A stretch of DNA of 64,000 nucleotides from Priapulus caudatus (lineage: Eukaryota; Priapulida; Priapulimorpha; Priapulimorphida; Priapulidae), in contig NW_014577283.1 in assembly GCF_000485595.1 (NCBI RefSeq), forward strand, positions 158,250 to 222,249. Reading direction: 5' to 3'. Each line of letters opens with the position of its first letter. Position 1 is the stretch's first letter. Under the pieces are notes generated by a model. That model was not told the DNA's origin and did no database searches. It saw nothing but the letters and a program-made list of their open reading frames with translations. Shown piece after piece: positions 33,020-42,499 of this stretch. Position numbers and translations under genes: made by a program.

Positions 33020-33757
33020 TTCAGTCCTTAATACAGCGGGGGGGCATTATGGCCCCCCTTCAGATCTCGGCCGGCGATCGCTGCAAAAATTTGCACGATT
33101 GTAGAGTGGAAAGTGATCTACAAGACTGTATGGTTAATTTTTCCAAAATACTTTATTTTATTTTATATTGATTAACCCATTCCCTACGAGATACTGAAAA
33201 TCCCATAAATTTGTACAGGGGTCACCAGGTTAAATATGATAATTTATGCATGAAATCTAAATCTTTAAATAAAGCTCTCAAAATGCTACTTTTTGGTGTC
33301 AATATTTCTTGTAGCATTCCTGACAGTTGTGCATCAAAATAATTCTGGTATAAAAATTGATTTCTTATGTTATTTATTGGTTTTATGAATTTCTTATTTT
33401 TTTGTTTTTCAACCTTTCGCTTTTGTGTTTTTTGGCAAAAATTTTCGCAGCCACTTGAAGCTTGAATATGCGAAAATTAATTAATTGCAGCTATTGAAGG
33501 ACCAGAAATGGCGAAGAAGAAGCTATTTTAATCAATTTTGGTTAACTTTGAATAAATTTGCATAAATTAAAAATAATGAATTTCAAAATTCTGAATACAA
33601 GTTTTGATCTCCTAACATTGGGCTATCATATAAAACAAACAGGAACAAAATCGGACGAGAAATGAAGAAGCATTTTGAAAAAAAGTTGAACGGACAGACG
33701 GACGGACGACGGACCACGGCATAAGCTCATACTACCCATTCGGGTAGGATGAGCTAA
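33020..33757 (+). mobile_element. Helitron-like element, 3' end with GGAC tract and terminal hairpin
   Basis: The end is clear: ACGGACAGACGGACGGACG, then ACGGACCACGGCATA, then the hairpin GCTCATACTACCC to GGGTAGGATGAGC followed by TAAAA. The same architecture closes the element at 12420. Upstream AT-rich sequence back to about 33020, including the C/G hairpin GGGGGGGCATTATGGCCCCCC at 33040-33060, is tentatively included. It lies between candidate exons A and B. Confidence 0.5.
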
Positions 33758-34032
33758 AAGAAAATGCTATAGAAATGACACTGTATGATAATGTCCATTA
33801 TTTCTATTGCAATGATCATATACTGCTACTTTTTAGCAATAGTATTTGACCATTATTTATATTCTAACGATCATATAAATTATAATGCTACAGTACTTTT
33901 TAGCAATAGTATTTGTTATTTGGAATTACATCCACAGATCATGCTTTGTTCTTCCTAAAATACATCAGGATTTCATAATGTCCTCTGGATTAGATGAAAA
34001 AAAGGGCAACAAACATTTTACGAAGAACTTAC

Positions 34033-34119
34033 CGCTCCTTCCATTTTGACCCATGACCTGGACACCAAAGCGACTGCATCAGCTTCATCTGTAAATACCA
34101 CAACTGCGTATTCACCCAT
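34033..34119 (-). CDS. Candidate exon A, unidentified gene
   Basis: An 87-nt segment between acceptor TTTGTTCTGCAG and donor GCG|GTAAGTTC, phase 0 at both ends, reading MGEYAVVVFTDEADAVALVS and then RSWVKMEGA. Strong splice sites and a compact beta-strand-like VVVF/E/SW pattern make it a good exon candidate. The pattern YAVV.F....VALV...W resembles the N-terminal module of uncharacterised invertebrate proteins that continue with a C-WPP motif; I could not find that continuation. Whether the Met is the start or an internal residue is unknown. Confidence 0.45.
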
Positions 34120-34555
34120 CTGCAGAACAAATTTATAAGTAAATAACCAAGAAGGAACAAAGAATATTTATAGTAAAGAGACACGTTCGTCTACGCTCAA
34201 AATCTACCCCATTCCCATTTTGGCTACGATCGGTTAATTTTGTTCACTAAATAATCATTTATAAATAATAAAATATGGTTTTGATTGGCATACATAGTGC
34301 AGGACCAGTGCGCGCGTGCGTGTTTGTGTCTGCGCGCACGCTCACCACTTAATAAAAGTCCTCCAGGTGGCGTGTGCGCATCGATTTTATTGTATTTAAG
34401 TGATGCTCTTAAGCTATGCGTTCAGGCGATACTCTATGCCGCATGCGCTATAGTGATAACGGAGTTATAGGCAGAGAGTTCCAGTCGTTGACAAAACGTA
34501 TAATAAAAAGAGTTATTGAAAATAATTATTGGTATGATATATGAGCTTTGTGGCA

Positions 34556-34838
34556 ATCTTCTTTCGAGTGTCTCTTCCTGGGTGGTCTAGGGTTGAGTTG
34601 AACGTCGGTGCGAGTATAGGGCTTGCAATCACGTGAGTGGTGATTTGTAGGAGATTACAAGACGCTGGTCTTTTCTTCTCTTAGAGAGTGATTACCACCT
34701 AATATATAAAGGCTTTGGGCATTGCTGTTGTTCTGCTATCTCTGCTGTAGTCATTTTTGACAAAACGTGCTGCTCGCCTCTGTAATTTTGCTAGCTTTTC
34801 AAGGTCGATTGAGGTATTGGTCCCACACCATTAAACAT
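34556..34838 (-). pseudogene. Degenerate non-LTR retrotransposon reverse-transcriptase tail
   Basis: On the minus strand one frame reads SIDLEKLAKLQRRAARFVKN, then DYSRDSRTTAMPK. This is the well-known C-terminal region of jockey/CR1-type LINE reverse transcriptases (..LEK.QRRAARFV..DYS..SS...ML..L.W..L..RR). After a frameshift and stop, remnants of the ..R...L..YKIT... segment continue in other frames down to about 34560. Only this 3' fragment of the open frame is present, so the copy is dead. Clade not resolved. Confidence 0.75.
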
Positions 34839-34839
34839 T

Positions 34840-35495
34840 AATCTATGCCCACTGGATTCCATGCACTCAAACAGGGGAAGGTTATTGGTGTTCTTGTAGT
34901 GTGTTGATATAACATGTTTGAATAATGTGTACTGTATGTAGTGCAAGGTTGACATACCAATGCATTACGGAGCAACGAGCTATGATTATATTAGGAGCAA
35001 TTAATTTGGCCGTGTTCGAGTGTTTTATAACCTCTGCGATGGTAAGACCTCGGCAGGAATTGACTGCGAGATTCTATGTGCGATTTTTACGCAAACCTCT
35101 TTTAGCTTTAAAAATAATCATATATATGTAAAGATCACGTAGCAACTCCGTATCCGCCCAAATAGTTAAAGATAGCGTGTGTCCCTGGGTCGCACCCCTA
35201 GAAAATCGATGGCACATTGACCTTTGATCTAATTCGATCTTATTTCCACCAAGTCGTACCATGCCCTGTCACAGCATCCAGTGCTGTTACTGCTAGACGT
35301 GTACATGTTCTTTGTTTTTTTTTCCTGTGCGAAAACGACCAGTGATGACGGCGGTGTATGATTGCTACCACACACAGATATGATTACTTAACGTGCAGAT
35401 TAAAAACTCGAATATGTCAATTTCCTATACGCTGTAGAGCTGAAAGTCTTAACCAAAATGCACTTTCTTCGCATCTAATTCATATTTCATGTTGT
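34840..35495. other. No feature recognised
   Basis: Could include the 5' part of the decayed LINE, but I see no further reverse-transcriptase motif. Confidence 0.4.
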
Positions 35496-35499
35496 ATTT

Positions 35500-35835
35500 C
35501 ACTAACAACATGAAGGCAGGCACAGTGAGGCACTTGTAACGTTTTACTAATAACATGATGGTAAATAAACACGAAATGCACTTACCACCAAAGTCTTATT
35601 GTTTCTATATTCTCTTGCACTTATTCTCTAAAATTCTATATTTTCTATATATTTCTACAATTTCTATAATTCTATAGAACAACGGAGTTTATGCGGTCAA
35701 CTTGTGTGTTGTAGAGGAGCATTTAAACGGAATTTACAGAAAGTTAGTACTAATAATAGGCGAAAGAGAGTATAGAGAAACATTATGACTTGGTAGTAAA
35801 TACATTTCCTGTTTATTTACCATCATTATCAATTA
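35500..35835. mobile_element. Foldback MITE family A, copy 3
   Basis: The left end has GGCACAGTGAGGCACTTG, then AAATAAACACGAAATGCACT; the right half has GGTAGTAAATACATTTCC and TTTATTTACCATCATTATC. The centre is degenerate (TTTCTATA repeats). It has the same inverted words as the copies at 21787-22052 and 28430-29060. Confidence 0.75.
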
Positions 35836-35844
35836 TACTATCAC

Positions 35845-36111
35845 ACACACACACATACACACACAGCACCAGCACGGAACGCACGCACGCACGCACGAAC
35901 GGAAACGCAACGCACGCAAACGCACACATGTGATATATATATTATATATATATATATATATATAATATATATACATATATATATATAGATATATATATAT
36001 GTATATTTTAATAAAGTGTAGCCTGTGTGTGTATTCGCCGTGCGTGTGTGTGTATGTGTGTTGCTGTGTGTGTTGCGTGTGTGTGTATGTGTGTGTGTAT
36101 GTTGTGTGTGT

Positions 36112-36166
<55 letters not shown>

Positions 36167-36250
36167 GTGTGTGGTGTGTGTGTGTGGTGTGTGCAGTGCG
36201 GCGCGGCGTGTGTGCAATATATATATATATTTATATATAATATATTAATA
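35845..36250. repeat. (AC)n, (GCAC)n, (TA)n and (GT)n microsatellites
   Basis: ACAC at 35845-35865, ACGC near 35880-35930, (TA)n at 35940-36000, (GT)n from 36025 to 36200, then (TA)n again. The CVCV frames are artefacts. This tract lies just upstream of the GPCR first exon. Confidence 0.93.
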
Positions 36251-36299
36251 TATTATAATATATATAGAACGTTCTTCACGACCAACAAACAATATCGGT

Positions 36300-36668
36300 A
36301 TACCGTATAAGCGACGGGGGACTGCTGCTGGGTCTTAATTTCGTACTCGGACGCACTTATTTACGTCAGGCGCAGCCAGCAACTTTTAATTAAAATGCGA
36401 GCACGCGTTATGAGAGGCTGCGGAGTAGCCGGACCTGCTATAAGAGGGCGCTGCGGAGAGGCTGTATGGTTTCGCACCTGCAATGTAAGGTGAAACGTTT
36501 CTCCAGACGTCAGTCGCAAGTCGTCATTTGGTGGCGTGTTTCTAATTCAGTGCAGATATAACCGGTATTCGGAGAAGGCTATACGTTAGTTGATACATGT
36601 GTGTATAGTCGTAAGAGCGGATTCATAGTGTTTAGTACGTAGCGTACTTAGAACAGACGCACGTACAC
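36300..36668 (+). promoter_or_regulatory. Presumed 5' flank and leader of the GPCR gene
   Basis: About 370 bp of non-repetitive, more GC-rich sequence between the microsatellites and the start codon at 36669. No TATA box or defined start site can be pointed to, so its role rests on position only. Confidence 0.35.
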
Positions 36669-36743
36669 ATGGCCGCGCAAGAACTGCCAGCAAACGCCAG
36701 TGCAACTAATGTTACCGAGGAAAATTCTTTTGAGATTTACAAG
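36669..36743 (+). CDS. Class A GPCR, exon 1 (extracellular N-terminus)
   Basis: Twenty-five codons from ATG to the donor AAG|GTGGGT. It reads MAAQELPANASATNVTEENS and then FEIYK. It has two N-glycosylation sequons (NAS, NVT), which is typical of a receptor N-terminus, and no signal peptide. It ends in phase 0, which fits the phase-0 acceptor of the TM1 exon (48521, or the noisy 38179). I found only one copy of this exon; the second receptor block does not reach back to it. Confidence 0.7.
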
Positions 36744-36829
36744 GTGGGTGAGATGTGTGAGCGCCATGTCAATTAGGCTGATTTGTATTTAGATAGAGAG
36801 CCGAATGGTTGCCTTGGAGTGCGCCGCAC

Positions 36830-37130
36830 GTGTGTGTTGTGTGGTGTTGTTGTTGTGTGTGTGACGTGCGTGGCGTGCGTGCGTGCGTGGTCGTGCGTGC
36901 GTGCCGTGCGTGGGCCGTGCGTGGCTGTGTGTGCGTGGTTGTTGTGTGTGGTGGCAGTGAGTATGTGGTTAAAGAAAGGACACCAAACTGAAGAGATGCA
37001 ACAAGCAGAAAGCATTTTCTGCGTGCATGCAGTGTGTGGTTTTGCTGCGTGTGTGTGTGCGTGTGCGTGTATACGTGTGGACGTGTAGCGTGTGCGCGCC
37101 GTGTGTGGTGCGCCGCTGTGTGTGCTCGCG
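36830..37130. repeat. GT/CGTG-rich low-complexity in GPCR intron 1
   Basis: Interrupted GTGTG and CGTGCGTG runs. Open frames here are artefacts. Confidence 0.8.
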
Positions 37131-37138
37131 AGTGCCGT

Positions 37139-37905
37139 AAAGCTATTTCCTAGTTCCTTATTTTTCAAACAACAAGTATATTGACTCTCTTACATTACAT
37201 TCAAATCACTCTCCACAAGCCTAGAGATAGCATGTGCACATCCACAACGCTGTTCTACATCTTTGTTCTATAGTGAAAAAATAACAGTGAACTACTCACC
37301 TAGATGGCGCTGCTCTCAAATAAGGAAATACACGTCTTAGAATTAATAAGTAAGTGGATTCTTACATATAACGTTTAAACTCTCCACAAGCTAGAGTATA
37401 GCATGTGCCCCATCCACAACCTGTTCTACATCTGTTTTCTATAGTGAAATATAAGTGACACCCTACTCGCCTAATGGCGCATGCTCAATAAAGGAAATTA
37501 CGTCTAAAAATAAGTAAGGTTGGACTCTTTATTGCATTTTAAAACTCGCCACAAGTAGAGATAGCAATGTTGCATCATCCACAACCGTTCTACATCGCAT
37601 GTGAACTCTTACATCACATTTAAACTTGTATAGAGAGAAGTTTAAAACGTAATGTAGAGAGTCCACCTACTTATTTTTATTAATACCCATTCCTTATTTT
37701 TAGACCCATTTCCCTTATTTCAGAGCAGCGACATTAAGCCCGAGTAGTGCACTAAACAGATTAGAAGGCAGGTTTGTGGATGGTGCAACATACTGATACA
37801 TGCGGTAATTCTCTAAGCTGTGTAGAGGTTTAAATGTAATGTAAGAGTGAAAGGAACTAGGAAATAGGAACCAGGAACTTAGAAATAACTTTTTTACGCA
37901 ATACG
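37139..37905. mobile_element. Inverted-repeat element (GTAAAGCTATTTCCTAGTTCC ends) with ~170-bp tandem units
   Basis: The left end AAGCTATTTCCTAGTTCC is mirrored at 37855-37905 by GGAACTAGGAAATAGG and ATAACTTTTTTACG. Inside are about three tandem units of roughly 170-180 bp (starts near 37190, 37365 and 37530), each with CTCCACAAGC, TAGCATGTGC, CTGTTCTACATC and AATAAGGAAAT, then an inverted half. Its right part recurs at 47960-48260 and a minimal copy is at 60350-60490. Confidence 0.75.
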
Positions 37906-37971
37906 CCCGATGTGCTCGCGCGGGTGTTGATAAATCGTGTGTGTGTGGCTGAACGGAGGAAATTGGCACCG

Positions 37972-38058
37972 TCCGTCTCCGTCCGTCGTCCGCCGCGTCC
38001 GTCCCTCCGTCCGTCCGTTCCGCCGTCCGTGTCGTCCGTCCCGTCGCCGTCCGTCTAC
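37972..38058. repeat. (CCGT)n microsatellite, noisy copy
   Basis: Interrupted CCGT repeats, the poor-quality counterpart of the pure array at 48322-48405. Confidence 0.85.
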
Positions 38059-38178
38059 ATTACGTGCGTGCGTGCGCGTACGTAATACATGGCATCCGTG
38101 ACGCAACCCCGGGGATCAACTCGACCTGCGTGCGTGTATACTACATATACGTTCATCAATCAACCTATCACCTATTAG

Positions 38179-38407
38179 CGTGCTATCTATTGAGGCTTTT
38201 GATCGCATCTGCCTGCGCACCAGTGCTGGGCAACATGGCCGTGTTCATCGTGGCTCAGCTGCTCGCGGCCACATGCGCACGGTCACCAACAGCCACATCA
38301 CAACCTGTTCGCTGCGCCGACCTACTCAATCGGAATCGTCCATCAATCCGACAATGATCGCCAACATTCGCCAATGACGACATTCAGCAGTCACCACGAG
38401 TCCCAGG
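38179..38407 (+). CDS. Class A GPCR copy 1, exon 2 (TM1-TM2), noisy
   Basis: Almost the same sequence as the clean exon 48521-48739, including CTGGGCAACATGGCCGTGTTC and GCGCACGGTCACCAACAG, but 229 nt instead of 219 through about a dozen one-base insertions and losses. The frame is broken several times as given. The acceptor CTATTAG and donor CAGG|GTACCGG persist. Because neighbouring intron sequence has the same kind of indels, the exon is probably intact in the organism. Confidence 0.8.
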
Positions 38408-38409
38408 GT

Positions 38410-38930
38410 ACCGGCAATAAACGAGCAAGTTCTTAATTATAATTAATATTTATTTATTAATTTCAGCGTACCTCCATTTATTTATTTAGTTTTAATTACG
38501 CGACCTTCCGTCGCATTCTTTGCTGTTCGATTCGACATTCATTATAGTTCTATTAATATTCATTTCGCTTCTATTATAATTTCATGTTAAAATTGATTAA
38601 TTCTATAGTTAACTGTCCGTGTAACTAGTATTAATTGAATCGGTGTCGGCAGGATACACATTATAATACGCCATTTACATAACGGAACGCAGAAACGAAT
38701 CTGGGAGCGTAAAGAAAGAGGCCAAAATGATGTCGTATTTCGCATGGAGAACGTCTCGGAGAGGAGATTGATTATATATGTTGCCGTCTGCACTTGTCCG
38801 GTGAGGTTACCCAAATTCAGTCGCCTAAGTTACGTAAATTCAGCAAGTTCTGTAAAGCCACTATAATTTATTCGGAAGTGCAATTCTTCGCCTCAGCTAT
38901 GTCACACGATTCCATAAAGGTAATAACAGG
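38410..38930. other. GPCR intron 2, first part, copy 1
   Basis: AT-rich intron matched by 48740-49230 in the second block. No exon here. Confidence 0.55.
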
Positions 38931-38931
38931 A

Positions 38932-39031
38932 GTGTCATAATATCATGAATAGATATTAGGAGAAAAATATTCTATTATCTACCTTCTGATAATATAGATA
39001 TGATCTATATTATTGCCACTCTTGATTAATA
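38932..39031. mobile_element. Hairpin MITE, CAGGAG/CTCTTG ends, copy 1
   Basis: Starts CAGGAGTGTCATAATATCA and ends ATATTATTGCCACTCTTG with an inner hairpin AGTAGATAATAGG-type pair. It is the noisier version of 49233-49329. Confidence 0.7.
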
Positions 39032-39187
39032 ATAGGACAGTGGCTAGTCTTCAAATTTTCGAAATGTGTCAACCGACTTTTCCAAAGTCAGAAAACTAAA
39101 TATATTAAGTGTACTTTTGGCCCTATAAAATTATAAATCCATAAGTACACGAAAGTAGACGCCCTAAAACATAAGAATTTTACAACG

Positions 39188-39336
39188 ATGGCGCAGCGCG
39201 CCGGCGCGGCCGCGCCCGCCCGCGCCGGCCCCGGGCGCCGGCGCCGCCGGGCGCGGGCCGCCCGGCGCCCGGGGCCCGGCGGCGCGGGCGCGCGGGCGGG
39301 CCGGGGGCGCCGCCGCTCGGCCGGGCGGCGCGCGCC
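39188..39336. other. ~150-bp block of almost pure G and C
   Basis: From GCGCAGCGCGCCGGCGCG to GGGCGGCGCGCGCCAG there is a single T and about one A. In the parallel block at 49478-49490 the same flanks are joined directly by ATGGCCACCAGTATA. The surrounding DNA is AT-rich. No repeat unit and no coding signal are present. It is most likely an artefact of consensus building. Confidence 0.85.
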
Positions 39337-39385
39337 AGTATAACCATTATCAGAAATGCGTTTAGCTTTGAAATCAAGGAGCGTA

Positions 39386-39634
39386 AAGGCGCCGCACCAC
39401 GGCTACAATCGCTTCATCGCTATCATCGCATTCATCGAGCCATACGTTGTAAAATCGGCTCAATCGCCTCATCGGCCTCATTCGTTCAAAAAATCAAACA
39501 TAGTTTTGATTTGGAATCGATGCACCGATATAAAATAAAATCGTCTACAAATGAACGCGCACACCATACCCGATATTCGCCTGAGATTTCTATCGGCCGA
39601 TCGAAAATCGCGTGAAAATCGGCTGTGTCGCGCC
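39386..39634. mobile_element. MITE with GGCCGCCGCACACC ends, copy 1 (noisy)
   Basis: Noisy counterpart of 49541-49818, with GCGCCGCACCACGGCTAC at the left, TCGCTTCATCGC repeats, and GGCTGTGTCGCGCCTAAG at the right. Confidence 0.65.
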
Positions 39635-39778
39635 TAAGAGAGAAATCAAAGCCTACATACGCTACTATTTCGGGTAAAGTATATGAGCATACTGGTTTTA
39701 TGTGGGCAAAAATAGGTAATATATGCTATATTGGAATATGGCTGCCTGCGCCATTCTAAAAACATCCTTTACACAAAT

Positions 39779-40942
39779 AGCCTCGTTCACACGAGACTCG
39801 ATTTATGAATTACGGTAATTTGCGAAAACGCAATCTGAGACAGAAATACCGGCCGAGCAGTTCCGACGCTAGATGTCCTGCTCCAGAATTACGGTATTTT
39901 GTCAAGCATGCGAGCTGCTTTAAACAATCAAGTCAGAAACAAAGCGAAATAAACAAATGGCAAATGGCGACCAAACTGCCGATAAAATAACTAATGCGCG
40001 TCTACACATAAGACTAAACCCGGGTTTTTAAAACCCCGCGTTTAGTAAAACCGCGCGTTTTTCGGTGCGGCAGCGTCTACACTGTCCAAAAAACCGCCAC
40101 CTCCGGATGCCCGTTTTAAGTATTTCGGTTGTTATCAAGCATATCCCCGTAGGTTGCGCCACTGTAGCCGAGTCTGGGCGTGCAGCAAAACGCGGGTTTT
40201 CTGTCATGTTCTGTCTACACTAGCGGCGCCAGACTAAAAGCGTGGTTTTAGCAAGCAAAACCCGCAATATTGCCGGTGCTGTAAAACCCCGTTTTTACAA
40301 CCCACCTCTAAAGACCGCGTTTTTAGCAACAGTGTAGATACGGTAAAACCGGGTTTTAGCTTAGTGTAGACGGTACCGTCACGCTGCCGCTGTAGACTGG
40401 TCGCGCCTCGACATGTTTCCCTCCGCGTTACACTGGAACTGGTCGACGCGCGGACCAGTCTGATAAAATACCGCTTCAGAAATCCGGATTTAGCGTTCAC
40501 ACCGAGGCAAATGCCGGTCCAAGAATACGGTATCTAAAGCAATTCGTATTTGATGTAAATACGCGCTATCCCAGAACCCGAATAATTGGCGCGTGCTTGA
40601 GAAGATACCGATCTTTGTGACCGCGCATTTCCTCGTGTGAACGCTAAATACCCGATTTTCTGAAGCGCGTATTATAGACTGTCCGCTTGACAGTTCTAAG
40701 TAACTGCGAAAGTGAGGCTGTCGAGCGCGGACCCAGTCTACGTATTTAATCGCAGTTGTCGCATTGCATTGTTTATTTCGCATTGTTACGCTTGAATTGT
40801 TTAAGAGCAGCTCGGCAGCTCGCATATCCGTAATTTCTGGAGCGCTGAACAGCGTGTAACGCTCGAAACGCGTAATTGTCTCAGATTCGTATTGCAAATA
40901 CCCTAATTTTATATAATTAGAGGTCTCTGTGAAACGAGGCTA
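39779..40942. mobile_element. AGCCTCGTTCACACGAG-ended composite of nested MITEs, copy 1
   Basis: The outer ends AGCCTCGTTCACACGAG (39780) and GAAACGAGGCTATAAATC (40930) face each other, with ACGGTATTTGCGA-like words inside each. Nested within are an element with GCGTCTACAC ends and AAAACCCGGG runs (40017-40371) and one with AGCGTTCACACGAGG ends (40489-40652). The parallel block 49970-51140 has the same order. No coding sequence is convincing. Confidence 0.7.
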
Positions 40943-40952
40943 TAAATCTAAT

Positions 40953-41405
40953 GGTAGGGGCACAACGATCGATATTTTATCGCCCGGATCGCCGCGAATT
41001 TTTGAAATCGCTCGAAGAAATCGCCCGTGTCCGCGTTCACGCAGACGCTCGATTTTGAATCGGTCCGGACCGAATCGCCCGTATCAAAATGTTAGATATT
41101 TCGGGCCGAATAATTACGCCCGGCGAATTATTATCGCTCGTGTGCCCGTGAACCGGCGTATTTTGTCGCCCGAATCGATTTCTAAACAATCGGACGTGTT
41201 GTTGATATCATGTGGAATGTTAAATGTTGCTGTCGAGTGCGTACGCGTACGCTCTCAAAAATTGCGCTACGTCACGTTGGCCTTCGTGATCGGGCGATAA
41301 AAATCGCTATCGTGTAGTGGGCCCCTTCGTGATCGGCGATAAACAATCGCTTGGCATTTTAATCGGCCGCAGATCGGGCGATAAAAATCGCTCGTGTGCC
41401 CCTAG
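40953..41405. mobile_element. MITE with TAGGGGCACACGAGCGAT ends, copy 1
   Basis: The left end GGTAGGGGCACAACGATCG and the right end ATCGCTCGTGTGCCCCTAG are inverted. The interior carries CGGGCGAT and ATCGCCCG words throughout. The parallel copy is 51154-51606. Confidence 0.75.
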
Positions 41406-41494
41406 CATAAAGCGCGCCCCTGGGGCGATGTCGTGTCAGCTTTTATACCCTCTACCGGCGTTCCACACGTACAAGAAATCCGGTATTTAGCGTT

Positions 41495-41660
41495 CACACG
41501 AGAGCAAAATCGCGGAGGTCCAAGAATACGATATTAAAACAAGATCCGGTATTTGATGGTAAATACGCGCTTCCTCAGACCGCCGAATAATTTGTCGTGG
41601 CTTGGAGAAATACCGATTTCTGACGAGGCAATTTCCTCGTGTAACGCTAAATACGGTTTC
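41495..41660. mobile_element. MITE with AGCGTTCACACGAG ends
   Basis: GCGTTCACACGAGAGCAAA at the left and GGCAATTTCCTCGTGTAACG at the right. It is a second copy of the element also seen at 40489-40652, 50658-50822 and 51690-51868. Confidence 0.65.
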
Positions 41661-41819
41661 TGAAAGGCCGCCTATTTATAGATCTGGTCCGCTTGCTCGA
41701 TCAGTTCCAGTGTACGCGAAAGTGAACTAGCTGTCGAGCAGCGGACGCAGTCTACTATTGTATCGGCAGTTGATGCGCATTGCATTGTTTATTCGCAGTG
41801 ATTTCTTCCATTGTTATTA

Positions 41820-42406
41820 AAACGCCTGCCGCACAGCGCTGTGTTTTTGTGGCTGCGCCATACGGGGCCACGGCGTGGCCTGATAGCGCAGCACAAAACA
41901 CAGCGTGTACGCATGCAAACGTATCGATTCCTTAGCGTGTTGGAAAATATCACAACGTGTTTGAATTTTCTTACTAACGTGTGGTAGATGCACAGCGTCT
42001 GCGGAGTGATCTGTGTTAAAGTTCCCACAACACCGGCTCTATGTAGCGCCAATAGCAAGCAGGTTCCAAGCGAGTCATCGTGAGTCTTTAAACTTGCGTG
42101 GATTGCATGCGCGGTTTGCACTGCGGTACACAGGCTACGCCGACGGTACACGCGGATACATCGCAAACAGTAACTACGGCGGTCAGGTACACGCACGGTG
42201 TTAGCAACTGTGCAGCGGATACAACGGCACGTACACGCGGTACCGCGAACGGTACACGCAGGTAACGCACGTACACGCGATACACGCGGATACACGCACG
42301 AGAGCGTACACGGCACGGTACGACGCACGTAACACGCAGGCGTTGAGCACGCAGAAAAGCGGTACACGCACAAGTACAACACAGGGAAAGCGTCGGGGTG
42401 TACAGA
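41820..42406. mobile_element. Left half of the GCCCGCCGCACACG foldback element, copy 1, running into a gap
   Basis: Carries the same unique words as 31195-31450 (AGCGCAGCACAAAACACAG, ACACCGGCTCTATG) with many indels, then a corrupted TACACGCACG array that stops at the N gap. The matching right half is at 43890-44275, beyond the tRNA block. Confidence 0.75.
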
Positions 42407-42431
42407 NNNNNNNNNNNNNNNNNNNNNNNNN
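42407..42431. other. Assembly gap (25 N)
   Basis: Twenty-five N bases inside the foldback array of the first GPCR block. Confidence 1.
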
Positions 42432-42499
42432 ATTCTAAGAGTTGATGCGTATATTGTCAGAGGATCGCTGTCCCGAACGTCTGCCATTTAGAACGTCCA

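Noticed and set aside
37690-38106. Open frames over the CCGT repeat with Arg/Asp-rich translation
   Set aside because: They are microsatellite-derived, and the clean copy at 48322 shows the same pure repeat.
41789-42487. A 232-codon minus-strand open frame crossing the N gap
   Set aside because: It is translated through unknown bases and lies in a noisy transposon array.
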